A stretch of 64,000 nt of DNA from Pseudeuparius sepicola (GCA_963920635.1 OY987301.1:42321820-42385819); one strand, 5' to 3'. Shown: positions 21,871 to 33,935, numbered from the stretch's first letter. A program made the numbers and translations. The notes: generated from the sequence alone by a model not told the origin.

Positions 21871-22120
21871 CGTCTGACAACACTGCACGGCGGAATTGGG
21901 GGGGGGATCCGCCGGAACCCGCCTCAGTTCCAGCTGGTCCCGGCAAGGTCAAGGACCCATGGCCGTAGCGTCGGAAAAAGGGGTTTTAATAGCGTTTAAA
22001 AAAAAATGATTTCTGACGTTAATATGCACTTTAGAAAAATTTTAATTGCATAGGCGTAACAAGTGCATTTTTCCCGACCTGCCCTTAAAATTTCTGTACT
22101 TATCAAGGTTACACCCTGTA

Positions 22121-23048
22121 TTTTCAGAGGCATAAGTGCAGAAATCAGTTGATGAAAAAATTTTTTTTCCGACTTATTTTTTGACCCATAAGTGCCAAAC
22201 CCTTAATTCAACCCTTTTTTCCACACGCTACACTTATGCCTTTGGGTTTTCGAGGTCGTAATAGTATAAGAAATCATACGGTGAACATGGCATATAAGTG
22301 AGAATTATTACCTTTTTTTCTGTTTTGAAAAATCGAATTTTCCATATGTTTTCCCCGGGGGCCAAAACTTAAAATTACTATTTTCCGATTCGATTTACCT
22401 TTCAACCCTCTCCAAGGCATAAATGAGAAAATCAGTAAGGAAAATCTGTCACTTCTGAGGGTCTATATGTATGTAATAATTTTATAAGAGTGTATGGGAC
22501 AACGATTTACTCTTAAATTCAAATTGGTTCCGAACAACAGTCTAACTAAACCGTTTTATAAGGAGATAGGGAGCAACTAAAAAATAATTTTACAATTAAT
22601 TTTTAAGGCTGCTAAAAACTCATTGCAAAGTTCATATTATGAAGAGGTAATTAAACAATTTAATTATATAAGTTGAAATGTTTTACACACAGTTTCATGG
22701 AAAGGTTTCTATGATTTTATTGCTTTGTAAGCAATTTTATAATTTTGGCGTAGAAACATTTTAAAGATAAATTTAGAAAGATTATTTAGTTGCAGGCAGC
22801 AAAATCGTGTTCTCCATAACTCTATGCCATTGAATATAAGAAAGACGCCCCCTATAGGCTCAATGCTAAACTAGTCTATGGGCACAGAATAAATAGCTTT
22901 GCAACGTTAGTCTGTGCTATGGGCCATGCCAACAATGAACAACAACAAAGAACGCAGTGTAGACCCAAGGCTAGCACCATTCCCATGGTGACGATGGCCC
23001 ATGTAATTAGTTCGCATAGTACCGTCGGGGCGTTGGCATCTTAAATTC
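22121..23048. other. 0.9 kb without recognisable genes
   Basis: No gene seen. At 22876-22921 a hairpin (ATGGGCACAGA ... TCTGTGCTATG) carries GCACAGAATAAATAGCTTTG, a motif shared with 44627-44650 (reverse) and partly with 11617-11637: a small dispersed repeat. Confidence 0.3.
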
Positions 23049-23056
23049 AGTCGCGT

Positions 23057-23536
23057 CAAGGTTAGTTTATAGGAAGGTTAGGACATTCCCCCACTCTTAA
23101 ACAAAACCAAAGGCCGTCCCTTTGCACCGGCAACATCGCGCGACGGTGCTCTCTCACCAGCTGGCCTTCAGCTTGATGCCGCAATGGCGTATCAAAAGGA
23201 ACAACACGGGTATTGAAAACCGAAAACAAAGTAAAGACACGAACATAAAACAAAAATGCGATGCACCAACACACTCCACAAAGTTCCGTTATTTCATTGC
23301 ACAAACATTAAGATGAAGAAATAACCGAAAACAGCCAAAACAACATAAATATACACCATAAACAAAGTACATGCCAAAAACGTCTGTGTGCGCCTATGGC
23401 TGGAAGCGTTATCCATTTAGGGAGTTACTAAATCGCCAATTAATTTGCGGTCTTTGCCCCCTTTGCCTCTCTCACCCCCCCCCCCCCTTCCCTTCCAAGT
23501 CGTCGAATGTCCTAACCTTCCTATAAACTAACCTTG
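23057..23536. mobile_element. hAT-type MITE (480 bp) with perfect 32-bp TIRs and 8-bp TSD
   Basis: Bases 23057-23088 (CAAGGTTAGTTTATAGGAAG and on) are the exact complement of 23505-23536. The element is flanked by an exact 8-bp direct repeat AGTCGCGT at 23049-23056 and 23537-23544. An 8-bp duplication with a CA(A/G)GG-type end is characteristic of the hAT superfamily. The interior has no transposase frame and includes a run of 13 C at 23475-23487. Perfect TIRs and target duplication suggest a fairly recent insertion. Confidence 0.85.
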
Positions 23537-23544
23537 AGTCGCGT

Positions 23545-24751
23545 ATTGTATAGAAATTATAAAACAAATTTGCTGGTTGGGCGCAGAATTGACACATACC
23601 AACTGACAAGTGACAACATTTTTTGTCTCAATTTTTTGTTGGCACCACAAAATGCAGAAATGTATTGCTGTTTCTTCCAAAGTTGTTTGCATGGGTGTCT
23701 AGGCAGAAACAATAAACAAATAGATCGGTTCCGTTTCGTTTCGACTTTTTCAGACGTCCGAAAATTTCCTGTCATTCCAGGCAATCTTGGCAAATGTCGA
23801 ATGAACTGACAACGTCTTCGCTATTCGGCGGAACGGCTATAATATTATATTATGCTAGAAGTTGTAGTTTCGATCGAGGTTTCGATTGATCGAAGACAAA
23901 CGGAGAGCGACAGTGTAAGTAGGTATATTATTCTCTATTAGTTTATTGCAGTACAGGTACCTAGTTCTGCTGCTTTTTAGCGTTTGATCCAGGTCCGGAG
24001 ACGGCCAGATTGATCGTTAAACCCTTCGGCGAGTAATTGGGATTATTGGGGGAGAACTGCAGGAAGGGATGGAATGCAGCAGGAACTGGGGGATGGATTG
24101 TATGGCGCAGGCATTGCCTGGGAATTGTACATTGTTGCGAGCGGGCTGTCTTATATCGATCTTGGTCGATAAAGAAGTAAATCATCTTCTGCCTGGAACG
24201 TACATGCAGCGAGCAGACGAGTGATTACGTATATTGTTGGAGAGTTATTTTTGTTTGTTGGAAACTCAACTCTTTAATTTTAGTTCGCTGCTATTGTAGC
24301 TTTTGAAACTTCATTCTAATAAAGTATTTTTTCTTTGTTTTGGTGTCTCTGCTATGACTGCTACTATACAAGCAAAACTCACGGAATTATAGATTCCTAT
24401 ATACTTTGCAACCTGCAATCTCTTCGATTAGTACTTAGTACTTATAGTACTAGACTGCAAATAAAAGCTAGCGGAGCCCATTAAGTATCTACCTAATCGA
24501 ATGATAAAATTTGAATGCATCTAAATCTAACATCTAAAAATAATATCAAGTACTCTTGGAAATGTGTTAAACATTTTCCAAGCACTAAAAATGCGCATGC
24601 AATTATAGTATGATTAAAAGATTTAACAATATACATATTGAGGCTTTCTAATAGCTTCACTTGTCAATATTTCATCTAACTAAAGGTTGTACATTTAGCA
24701 TTAATATTATATTAGATCCATATTGTTGACATTGTTGTGAATTAGAGAGAT

Positions 24752-24753
<2 letters not shown>
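23545..24753. other. 1.2 kb without recognised genes
   Basis: No gene confidently recognised. A frame ending at 23809 contains NAEMYCCFFQSCLHG and GRNNKQIDRFRF, faintly reminiscent of a THAP finger opening, but lacking the later C and H ligands. Confidence 0.2.

Positions 24754-24814
<61 letters not shown>
24754..24814. repeat. (TA)n microsatellite
   Basis: About 60 bp of TA dinucleotide directly abut the left end of the 24813-25734 element, a ready supply of TA targets. Confidence 0.95.
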
Positions 24815-24817
<3 letters not shown>

Positions 24818-25734
24818 TGCCCGCCAAAAAGTCTGCACCATATGGGAAAAATTTGTAGTAAATAACTTACGGAAAATTTGTTTGCGGCATCAGGTTTTGC
24901 TTGCTCTAGAACCAAAATTGACATAATCAAATGTTGTGACGTAGTCTTTTTTATATGTCAAATTTGACATTAATGAAAAAATTTCCGAAAAATGGGCTTA
25001 TTTAACCGAATTTCGAAAAAAAGTCATAAGAAAAATATGTTTCTTTCGCAATTTTATATCCCTGTGCAAAATTTCAAGAGCCTACTACGATTTTCATATT
25101 TTGCCCTTTGTTGGATATTATTGGACACAATATTTCAAATTTTCTAGATATTTCTGATCAGATCAGCATGACAGAAATATTTGTGTGTTTTTACAACCAT
25201 TTACTATAGAAAGAAGTTTGTAAATCGAATTTATGTGTTTTTCTGTAAAAATGAGATCAGTTTTGCACCAAGCGTGCTTCTTTAACAAGCCCTCATTTTA
25301 ATTTCTTTGCAAAAAAAAAGGAAAAGAAGGATATTTAGACCGTAAACTAAGTATTGTGCAGTATCTATTCAGTCAATGAGTGTTTTAAATTATATAGGAT
25401 CGACTTTTATGGATTAACAAATACGGAAAAGGGCAACAAACGGCAAAATATGAAAATCGTAGTAGGCTCTTGAAATTTTGCACAGGAGTATAAAATTGCG
25501 AAAGAAACATATTTTTATAACGACTTTTTTCGAAATTCGGTTAAATAAGCCCATTTTTCGGACATTTTTTTCATTAATGTCAAATTTGACATATAAAAAA
25601 GACTACGTCATAACATTTGGTTATGTCAATTTTGGTTCTAGAGCAAGCAAAACCTGATGCCGCAAACAAATTTTCCGTAAGTTATTTGCTAAAAATTTTT
25701 CCCATATGGTGCAGACTTTTTGGCGGGCACTGTA
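24813..25734. mobile_element. 922-bp foldback element, TACAGTGCCCGCCAAAAAG ends
   Basis: Outer ends TACAGTGCCCGCCAAAAAGT and complement; the arms (24813 to about 25112, and about 25440 to 25734) are nearly identical inverted copies of about 295 bp. Each carries CCCTGTGCAAAATTTCAAGA followed by GCCTACTACGATTTTCA about 267 bp from the end, a variant of the core seen in the 32520 and 44676 elements. The about 330-bp centre is not palindromic. TA flanks (it sits in a TA repeat). Open frames in both arms are by-products. Confidence 0.8.
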
Positions 25735-26070
25735 TATAGATTTATTTACAATCATGCTACCTACTAATATTTCATATTTACTTAAGCTCGATTTTGCAAC
25801 ACTTGTAATTTCTGGAAAAAAATCGTCAATTGCTAAATAAAATACAAGAAGCATGCCAAAATTCTTGTATAATATACCTTTTACTTTTCTGGTATAAACA
25901 GTTAAATGTCCTGGAGGGAATTTTTTTTTGAGATATCTTTGACCGTATGTAGGTACTCGTAAAAACTCTCAAACTTTAATTTTGAATCAACTGCGATACG
26001 ATACGATATAATAACATCTAAGTTGTATTTTACCAAGAAAGATGCATTTTGCTTTACAAACATTTAATTT

Positions 26071-26232
26071 TCATTTTTTTATATTATGCCAGTTTTGCAC
26101 AAAATTTATATGACTATTTATCAAATTAACATCATCTGCAAAAATTTTAACCTTATAACATTTAAAAATATTTGGCAGATCGTTAAGTACAAAATAAGTA
26201 CCTAATGGTCCAAGTTTACTTTCCTGGGGTAC
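26071..26232 (-). pseudogene. LINE reverse-transcriptase fragment (palm motifs)
   Basis: On the minus strand from 26232 one frame reads VPQESKLGPLGTYFVLNDLP, then KVKIFADDVNLINSHINFVQ and NWHN, before a stop at 26071. VPQxSxLGPLxxxxxxNDLP followed by FADDxxL matches the palm of jockey/CR1-type reverse transcriptases, with the catalytic FADD intact. Upstream (26232-26330) another frame has NKKRIIVIYFV-like sequence consistent with the strand before this motif, and downstream decay continues to about 25950. It is a short dead fragment; the clade cannot be fixed. Confidence 0.65.
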
Positions 26233-26239
26233 CCATATG

Positions 26240-28171
26240 TTTATAAAATCTTCATTACAAAGTATATCACAATTATTCGTTTTTTATTTACGATTTGAAA
26301 AATAGATAATTTTGGCGAAAACTAATATAAACTATAAACACATAAACCTCGTGAGAACATAAACCTCGTGAGAATAATTTATCCAACAATTTGTTCAGAT
26401 CTACACTTCCGAAAGGAAAGAACAAAAGGCATCGTAGTGTATATCAAACCGTCATTTGACAACGAGTTTCTTGAAAACTTAATATGGTAAAACAGATATC
26501 GTGTCCATAAATTTATTTCCCTATGGCTCACATCATATCATACCGACACAATACATAATAGGAAATCAGAGCCCTCATTATAGTGAACAACAACAATAAC
26601 TGCTAGGTACTTCTTCAATATTGATGATAAAGATGTAACAATACGTACATTTTAAACAATATAGTAATATAACAAACTATTATTAAGTTAGAATCTGCAA
26701 AAACAATTTCACCAGAATTTTACTTTAAATCTGAAAATGTCATTTGTTCTTCAAGTCCCTCTACTACCTACTACCTTCACATATATGTTCAAAGCGTATC
26801 GCTAATAGATGATTCATTAAACAACTTCCAGAATAATTATCCTTTTTGATATACCTATAGGCGTTGAGTGAAACGCTATAGGCAAGAAGGAATTTGCTAA
26901 GGAAGGGGGTATTCTAAGAACCCATCAGCAAAGGGCAAATACACAACCGACGTAATAATTAAACTAAGCCATGAAGTGAGAATACTGACAACAAGGCTTG
27001 TGGGTCCACCGCGGCCCGGATGTTCCCGAATTTTCGTGGAAGTGCCAACAACACAGCCATATTATTTGTCGAAAATGTACCCCCACCAGGAATATTCACT
27101 ATATACTTCTGTGTATATTTTGTTCCTGTTTTTGCCTTTATGGTTGTCTGTTGAACAAACATACCCAATTATTGAACTCTATACCTTGCATACGAAGTTG
27201 CTAACAGGAGTCTCGTCACACTTCCTTGTGGCTCGTGTGCGTTTGATTTACGGGCCGGTGACGTTTACGACGTCAATTTGCAAGAAATATATTTATTTTT
27301 TTGACGTCGGAACGAGTTTACTACGAGCATTGCAATATAAAGACTATAAAATATAAATTGGCTCCAGTTGGGAAGATTTAGGGCAGGTCAAAGGCGGTTC
27401 AACGGCGCACGGGACCTTATTCGATTATGTTGTATGCGTTCTTCGGGAGGCATGTCGGGTCCGCGTTCGCGACGACATAAAAATCGTTTTATGTTCGTGA
27501 CATTAAGCGCATTTCGCTTTTTTATTACACTTTCCGCATTTTCGCCGGTCTGGCTAATACGTCTGGTACTTTGCAGGTTTTCCCTCACATTAGGTATACA
27601 TGGTAATATTGGTGATTTAATACCAAAGAGCAGATAAATCTCGAATATAAATAAGTATATTAATTTTTTTAATCGTATATCTGAACAACTACAATTTTGA
27701 ATGCAAATTAAAATGTTGCAATAATTCGATCTTGGTTTCGTGGATATCAAATCTAGAATCAACTTTATTATTTTTCTTTTTTTTGTTTGTCTTATTTTAT
27801 ACCGATTTTTTTTCTTTGAGTTTATACCACAAAATATAAACTGTTAAAATGTTCGGCATCAAAAATGAATCCGTAATGACCCCATACAGTAGATAATAGA
27901 CTGACAATATATTTTACATTGTATTTTGACTCCGGAAATCGTATGGTGAGCCAAAAAAGCTGTGGGGGCTTAGTCAACGATAATAATATATTTTACACAA
28001 TGCTTATACAAGGTGTTCCACTAAACAACTATACATCACCATACAATTTTTATCTAAAATGTTTTTTTGTTAAATAGATCTTTCAAAAAGACGTGGGAGG
28101 CACAAATTATTATAGATCTTTTGAAGTCCTAAATTAAGGACTACTGCGACTTTTCCATGTTCTTGGTAAAA
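26240..28171. other. 1.9 kb without recognisable genes
   Basis: No host gene recognised. Bases 27000-27060 and 27370-27560 are somewhat CpG-richer, with overlapping frames on both strands but no domain. A lone end-like motif TACAAGGTGTTCC lies near 28008. Confidence 0.2.
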
Positions 28172-29460
28172 TTTATATATAATAATAATAATAATCGACT
28201 TTATTTTAAACGAATGAAGTACATTGATGGTAAAGTACATAAAGTGGTTATTCTGTTGGCGAAGTTTAGCATCGCTACTCTTACACTTAACCAACAGATT
28301 TTCATGGATTTGATGCGATGTTATAAGATATAAATTTCTTAGTTTTACAATAATATTTCAGAAATAAGTGTGTAAATTTAGCAATCAAACCAACGATGAG
28401 TGATAAGAGATGAGCAATTTCATAGCAATAAACAACAACAAAAACCAAGATTAGCAACATAACCCTGATAACAAAGCTTAATAGTAACACAATTTACTCA
28501 GTCTTACAGCAACATTTTAGAGTCAAGTTATATAATTATGTAATCAAACCGGCATGTATGAGACATGAGCAATTTCATAGCAACAAACAACAAAAAAACA
28601 ACAACAATAACAAATACCGAAATTAGCATATATAATATAACTTACACAACAGGACCAAGCAACAATGATTTTATATTTTTTCGATATACTATTAAAGACT
28701 TATTTTTATAAGAGCTGTCTAGACCGTTATAGAAGGTTACCGCATTATATGAGAAAGAACGGCGAAACTTAGTGGTGCGATGACAAGGAATGTCCAGCAA
28801 CTTTAAGTCTCTAATAGATCTGTCGTGTGACTGATTCCTGAAAATCAGCCTCTCTTTTAGGTATATTGGCCTAGATGTTAACAGCAATTTATGCACGAAG
28901 ACCAAAAAGTGGTAGCGCACAAGATCAGAGATCGTCAACCATTTAAGGACAACAAATTTCTCAGAAATGTGGTCGAATTTTCGCAAAGAACAAACAAACC
29001 GTACACAGCTATTCTGAATTTGCTGCAATCGATTTTTTGCAATGTGATCGAGACACGGGTAGTACAGGATGTTGCAGTAATTTAGTATAGAGATGATAAG
29101 CGATAGGCACAGTTTTTTTCTTATTTTAAAATTTAAGAGACTTTTGTTTGCATATAAAATTCTGATCCGCGGATAAACCTTCTGAGTCAATTTATTCACA
29201 TGCCCACCGAATCTCAACCTTTCATCCACAATAACTCCCAGAATTTTTATAGTTTCGGAAAAAGTCAATACTTGATGACCTATATTAACCTTCATGGCTG
29301 TCTTTATATATTGTCTACGGCTTTCAGAACAAAAAAGAATCATGTTAGATTTAGTGGGATTGATGGATAAATTATGGCTGGACGAATATATGCACAAATT
29401 TTTTATGTCGGTGTTAAGATAGTTCGCCCCTATTTCAACCTCCTCTTCATGAAAAAAATG
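28172..29460 (-). mobile_element. 5'-truncated LINE, 3' part with TTA-repeat tail
   Basis: Minus-strand element: an intact C-terminal reading frame (28642 to about 29460), a 3' UTR containing an imperfect direct repeat (28350-28495 and 28509-28630, offset 159), and a 3' end reading AATAAAGTCGATTATTATTA followed by a short microsatellite (28172-28195). A terminal simple repeat in place of poly(A) is usual for several LINE clades. The 5' break falls just after the RT catalytic box, as expected for incomplete reverse transcription. Adjacent sequence at 29495-29530 carries an ACATCCTGTATA element end. Confidence 0.65.
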
Positions 29461-29490
29461 AATATATGGTGTTCCGCAAAAGCTGTACAA
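28642..29490 (-). pseudogene. C-terminal reverse-transcriptase region of a LINE (uninterrupted, 5'-truncated)
   Basis: About 280 codons are open without a stop, but there is no ATG at the start and the first residues are probably flanking DNA. Recognisable LINE segments in order are: HNLSINPTKSNMILF (thumb-proximal LNPxKT motif), IKILGVIVDERLRFGGHVNK (LGVxxDxxLxWxxH), RLQQIQNSCVRFVCSLRKFD, and a C-terminus ending LLLGPVV. This corresponds to the thumb and connection after the YADD box; the finger and palm regions and the endonuclease are missing, so it cannot be autonomous. Lack of stops suggests a young insertion relative to the copies at 13280-15160 and 61379-61680. Confidence 0.75.
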
Positions 29491-29530
29491 ACCAAACTTT
29501 TATTATTTTTAAATACAACATCCTGTATAT

Positions 29531-31059
29531 ATTGTTAAACTGCGCTTCATCTCCCCCCCACACGCATTCATTTGCTTCTCGCGTACTCCTAGTTTGGAGT
29601 ATTGTGAGGGTGAGAATTATTATTATTATATTATCTCGATAACAATGATCTATAAATGTAGTATAATAATATGTTTAAACAACATTGTTTCTAATACTCA
29701 ATTTAACAGCAAACGACAGGATGTGAAAACATGACAAAATTTTGGGTACACCTATATTTATAAATAATGTAATATAAGAATATTGTATAAACGGCTGGAG
29801 CAAACATATAACATGTATACACCGTTGGTACCGCGATAAAGCGTAAATTCCAAAACTCCAATAATATACGATATGATCCATTTAAAAAACTAAGTTTGGT
29901 TTGAACAGATTTTACACCCTGTATCAATTTCAACACGACCATTGAAGAGCCCACCAAAAATCGTAAAACTTTTGTCTTTACATTGCTTTCTTTAATTCGA
30001 AATATAAATAAGTGAATCAGATTAAATGTTGGATTTGTTCGTAAATACTTCACTTTCGAGACATTAGATGTTGAAGTTTTTTAAAAAACGTATTATCTAC
30101 TAACCGATTCTACTTACACGCAAACTCTGCACAAAATTCTAGTTTTTCTGATGCCTATTGTCAGTGAGTTACCTGAAACAAAACAAAAGAGCTTAAAATA
30201 AAACTTATTTTTATTTTTAGCGATGCGAGAAGAAGGGAACTTAGGAAAATTTAGGTGACCCATGTTTTGGCGATAACAAACGAAAGTAGTAAAAAACCGT
30301 TTAACTGTTTTCAAACGGAAAACTAAGACATTTATGTATTTTCTACTCCCATACTTTAATTGATTTATTAGACAATTACTCGTATAATGAGGTTCATTAT
30401 GTTACAGATTTTTCATTTCGATACAATTTTACAAGCAGTGACTATAGAAAGATAGTCACTGTTACAAGTAATCGAATTTCAGCATCACAATTTGCAACCC
30501 AATAGAAATGCAACATTGCCATGATCCTGGCGGACTTAAAATGTACCTATCAATTTTGACAGTTCATAGTTACTGTTTACGTAATAAATTCCTAAACTTT
30601 ATGCTTGGAAAATCTATTTAAAATGTGCGATAATGAGAGTGAAATCATCTAGAATTTCACTCATTCACAAATTGTACTACAGGCCACGCAAGATTCGCAA
30701 AGTATTTATTTCCCGTAAAATCGGCACAACCATACGAAAAATTGTACTTAAAGTTAAAGTAAATACTTATTTATTTTTATTGTGGCCCATCGTAGAAAAA
30801 ATAGTGTATGTAACTTAGATTTAATGGCTATTAAGACATTCATATTCATTACGACACTTGCTTATGGCTCGTGCCGTAATTCTCATACTGCTGTCTTAAT
30901 AGCTGTCATTAAATGTTCGTTGCATGATATGCTATTTTGAAATCTACTTGTCATTATACTTAGAATATTTTATATACCATTGTATTTTATACCATTGTGC
31001 AGTTTTTGAAAACACACGTTAAAAGAATCTAAGAGACAAGGGTAAAGATTGTGAAATAA
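29531..31059. other. 1.5 kb without recognisable genes
   Basis: No gene seen. A lone element end ACACCCTGTATC lies at 29914-29925. A 10-bp-arm hairpin (CAGTGACTAT / ATAGTCACTG) lies at 30436-30461. A longer hairpin at 30819-30914 is listed separately. Confidence 0.25.
30819..30914. repeat. 96-nt imperfect hairpin
   Basis: ATTTAATGGCTATTAAGACA ... ATTACGACAC pairs with the complement of GTGCCGTAAT ... TGTCTTAATAGCTGTCATTAAAT around a short loop near 30862. The stem is about 40 bp with bulges. Size and shape are compatible with a miRNA precursor or with a tiny MITE; there is no evidence of expression. Confidence 0.45.
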
Positions 31060-31655
31060 AGAACTTCAGTGCCGAGGTACATATTACATTTTTTTTGAAA
31101 AAAAAATTATTTGGCAAGAAAATAATCATAAGGGATCACCCGTTCATGAACCAACTGCGCGCGGCATTGCTTGACTTTGATGATCGCTCTACCTAGGTCA
31201 AGTAAGATAAGACACGGCGTCTTCGAACAGACAAACCAAATTGCTGCCTGTTGTGCAGTCTCCACAGCAAATCTCTTGATATTCAAACCTACTAAAATAT
31301 TTATACTGAAAGATTGTGCTAGTGTAGGTAACAATTTCGCAATGTGTACGCAAAGTTAAATGGGCCTTTTGTGGCCGGGTTTTGAATATTTGGTCACTTT
31401 TGACGCGCGATGGATCCGCGTCTGACGTTTGATGTTTACATCTCCCCAAAGCCTACTTATTGAAAAAATCGTACAATAATGGGCTACTTTAATGCCGATT
31501 TCTGAGCTTTTAATGACGATTTTGGGACACTTTACTGCCGATTTCAAGAAATAGTTATGTATGTACCAAGGCACTGAAGTTCAACTTTTTGTGACTCATG
31601 TGTAATTTAGTTGCCGAGGCCTCTGGCTGAGGCAAATAAACCACATGAGTCATTA
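31060..31655. repeat. Dispersed repeat with GAACTTCAGTGCC ends and TGACTCATGTG hairpin
   Basis: AAGAACTTCAGTGCCGAGGT at 31060 and its complement at 31558-31582 (TGAAGTTC) are inverted repeats of about 25 bp, three mismatches. To the right, 31592-31652 is a hairpin (TGACTCATGTG ... CCACATGAGTCA, with TTGCC / GGCAA inside). The same parts occur at 43158-43275 in the order AAGTTTAACTTTTT, hairpin, CACATGAGTTATAAAAGGGA, ACTTCAGTGCCGAG. A consensus element would carry GGCACTGAAGTT at both ends. Confidence 0.5.
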
Positions 31656-32519
31656 AAAAGCAATTTCCTGCAATATATTTTTTATATTATAGCTGTACTC
31701 TAAGATGACTTATTGTGTCAAAATTCGAAAAAGAATTCAGAAATTCTTCAAATATACATAGTTTCAAGGAAAAAATACTTATGCATGTTTTTGCATTACA
31801 TAATTAACAAAAATAAAGCAACATTAAATAGTAATTAATACAGAGTATTACCAACACGACTGTTAACCGCTCTGCATCTACGCAGCATACTCAGAATTAG
31901 GTTGTACCTAATAGTTGTTGGTCAGTTTGAAACACAATATTTTGAACCAAAAGTCTTCATCCGAGCATATCCCATAAGTCATCGATGGAATTAAGGTCAG
32001 AGGATTGAGAAGGCTAAGGCAAAACATTAATTTTACGTTCCAAATGATGTCTCTGCATCACAATATTTTTAAAATCAAACCAAACTTCCCCGGCACTAAA
32101 TGACAAATACAATAATAGGTTTGCATTATTAGTTGCTGCTCATAGCCCTACTATTTTTTATTATGCCCATTTTTGTATTTGTCCCTTAGATTATTTTGAT
32201 GTGTGTATTTAATTTTCAAATTGAATTCAAGACAAAAGATTGATGATTTAAGAAAAAAATTTACCTATGTGCTTTTAACAAAGGAATGCTTTTAAAATTC
32301 TAACATGTTTGGGAGCTTTATGAAATTTTACTGCAATTTTTTTTAAATAAAATATAAGCCGTATAATAATAAATTTAAGATTAATAAATTGGGCCAAAAG
32401 TACCTATTTGTGTCAGCGGAGAAATACTTTGAAAAGTGTATATAATGAGAGGCTTAAAAGCTGCACATAATTATATAAACGAAAAAACAAACATTGATTT
32501 TAAAACCGGCTTATGTATA

Positions 32520-33256
32520 TACAGTGTGTCCACGGATTGATGTCGGAATAGGTGTAAATGACAAAAAAATTTCGAGTTCAAATTTGACCATTTGGGGTTC
32601 AGCCCTGCTTGGATAGAAACTAATTTGTGCCATATTAGTAGTTTCGAAAAATCAAGTAGGCCTTGACAGGAACGATTTATTTATTTTCTGTGTAGGTTAA
32701 GTGCCTTTTCTGAACAAGATATCGAAAAATATTATTAGAAAAAGTTGCCTAGAATTCAAAATTATGTCCCTGTGCAGATTTTCAAAATAATTGGCCTACT
32801 TTGATTTTAATCCATTTCTGGCAGTTTTTTATTAATACGCTAAAACCCACAGGATATAACTACCAAACTGCACTGAACAGTTTAAAAAAAATAATAAAAA
32901 CATGCCAACTTGACTGAAAATGTGTGTTCGGCAATATAAAAGTTCAACTACCTAAATGAAATGGATTAAAATCAAAGTAGGCCAATTATTTTGAAAATCT
33001 ACACAGGGACATAATTTTGAATTCTAAGCAACTTTTTCTAATAACATTTTTCGATATCTTGTTCAGAAAAGGCACTTAACCTACACAGAAAATAAATAAA
33101 TCGTTCCTGTCAAGGCCTACTTGATTTTTCGAAACTACTAATATGGCACAAATTAGTTTCTATCCAAGCAGGGCTGAACCCCAAATGGTCAAATTTGAAC
33201 TCGAAATTTTTTTGTCATTTACACCTATTCCGACATCAATCCGTGGACACACAGTA
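32520..33256. mobile_element. 737-bp foldback element, TACAGTGTGTCCACGG ends
   Basis: Outer ends TACAGTGTGTCCACGGATTG and complement (the very last bases of the right end are mutated to ACAGTA). The arms (about 300 bp each) are almost identical inverted copies. Each holds CCCTGTGCAGATTTTCAAAA followed by GGCCTACTTTGATTTTAA 273 bp from the left end (32793; right partner 32963-32983). Short unpaired centre. A heavily decayed relative lies at 49870-50790. Confidence 0.85.
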
Positions 33257-33258
33257 GG

Positions 33259-33935
33259 TACAGTGACCGGCAGAACGGACGAAAAAAATGAGATTTTTTT
33301 TTTATTTAGCAGTGAAACAAAACTATGGGGCTATATTAGGCATAAGTATTCTGAAACCAAAATAGGGCCCGAAAAACTTCACGCAGATATCGCGGTATAC
33401 GAGGGTGAGTCAAAAATTTAAACGCGACACAAGATTAAATTACCCTTATTTTACGCAGTAGAGAAAAATGGTACCTATATAAGACAAAGTTGTTTGCAGT
33501 GAAAAAGCATATCTACATGAATACAGAGTTATGACCTTCTATCATTTTTTTATCATTAGTTGCACTTAATTTAAAATACCATACCAAACACATTCTAGAG
33601 ACTTTTATGTGTAAAAATCTATTCATAACATCTGTTATTGTGAAACGTGGACACTCTTCTGCGTAGCGCAATAAAAAGGTTGATGCTCGTTCATGTTCTC
33701 TTTTTTTTTTTCATTTTTCTCTACAACACAAAATAAGGGTAGGTACGTACTTTGGTGCCGGGTTTAAGTTTTTGACTCCCTCTCCCATACCGAGATATCT
33801 GCATGAAGTTTTTTGGACCCCATTTTGGTTTCAGAACATACCTACCTATAATGTAGCTCCGCATAATCAGTTTTTTTTATTTCGGAACAAACTAAAAGAA
33901 TCCCATTTGTTGCATCAGTTTTGCCGGTGACTGTA
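33259..33935. mobile_element. 677-bp inverted-repeat element, TACAGTGACCGGCA(G/A)AA ends
   Basis: Starts 2 bp after the end of the previous element. Ends TACAGTGACCGGCAGAAC and the complement TACAGTCACCGGCAAAAC; the arms are about 75-80% alike over about 230 bp (shared CGCAGATATC, GAGTCAAAAA, AAAATGGG). Same terminal family as 16556-17041. A frame in the left arm is a by-product. Confidence 0.7.

Larger units (their letters stand above)
18759..22120. repeat. TACAGGGTGTA terminal-type repeats in inverted orientation, 3.4 kb apart
   Basis: At 18759 the sequence runs TACAGGGTGTATCTTTGATA and on to GGTACAGAAATTTTA. The complement of the segment ending at 22120 reads TACAGGGTGTAACCTTGATA and then AGTACAGAAATTTTA. 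About 36 bp match with a few differences. They could bound one 3.36-kb element that has collected the repeats and GC-rich DNA between them, or be ends of two separate copies. No transposase frame was recognised inside. Confidence 0.4.

Noticed and set aside
23534..23809. Possible THAP zinc finger (YCCFFQSC...GRNNKQ...RFRF)
   Set aside because: Later Cys and His ligands and the conserved Trp are missing; similarity too weak.
24742..25854. Frames containing YIYIYI or arm sequence around the 24813 element
   Set aside because: One is the TA microsatellite and the others are element arms.
26976..27762. Several overlapping frames of 90-126 codons on both strands
   Set aside because: They shadow each other and show no domains; one hydrophobic stretch is not enough.
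29500..29925. AAGTTTGGTTTG near two element ends taken as a terminal repeat pair
   Set aside because: Orientation relative to the ends differs between the two sites, so they are not a matching pair.
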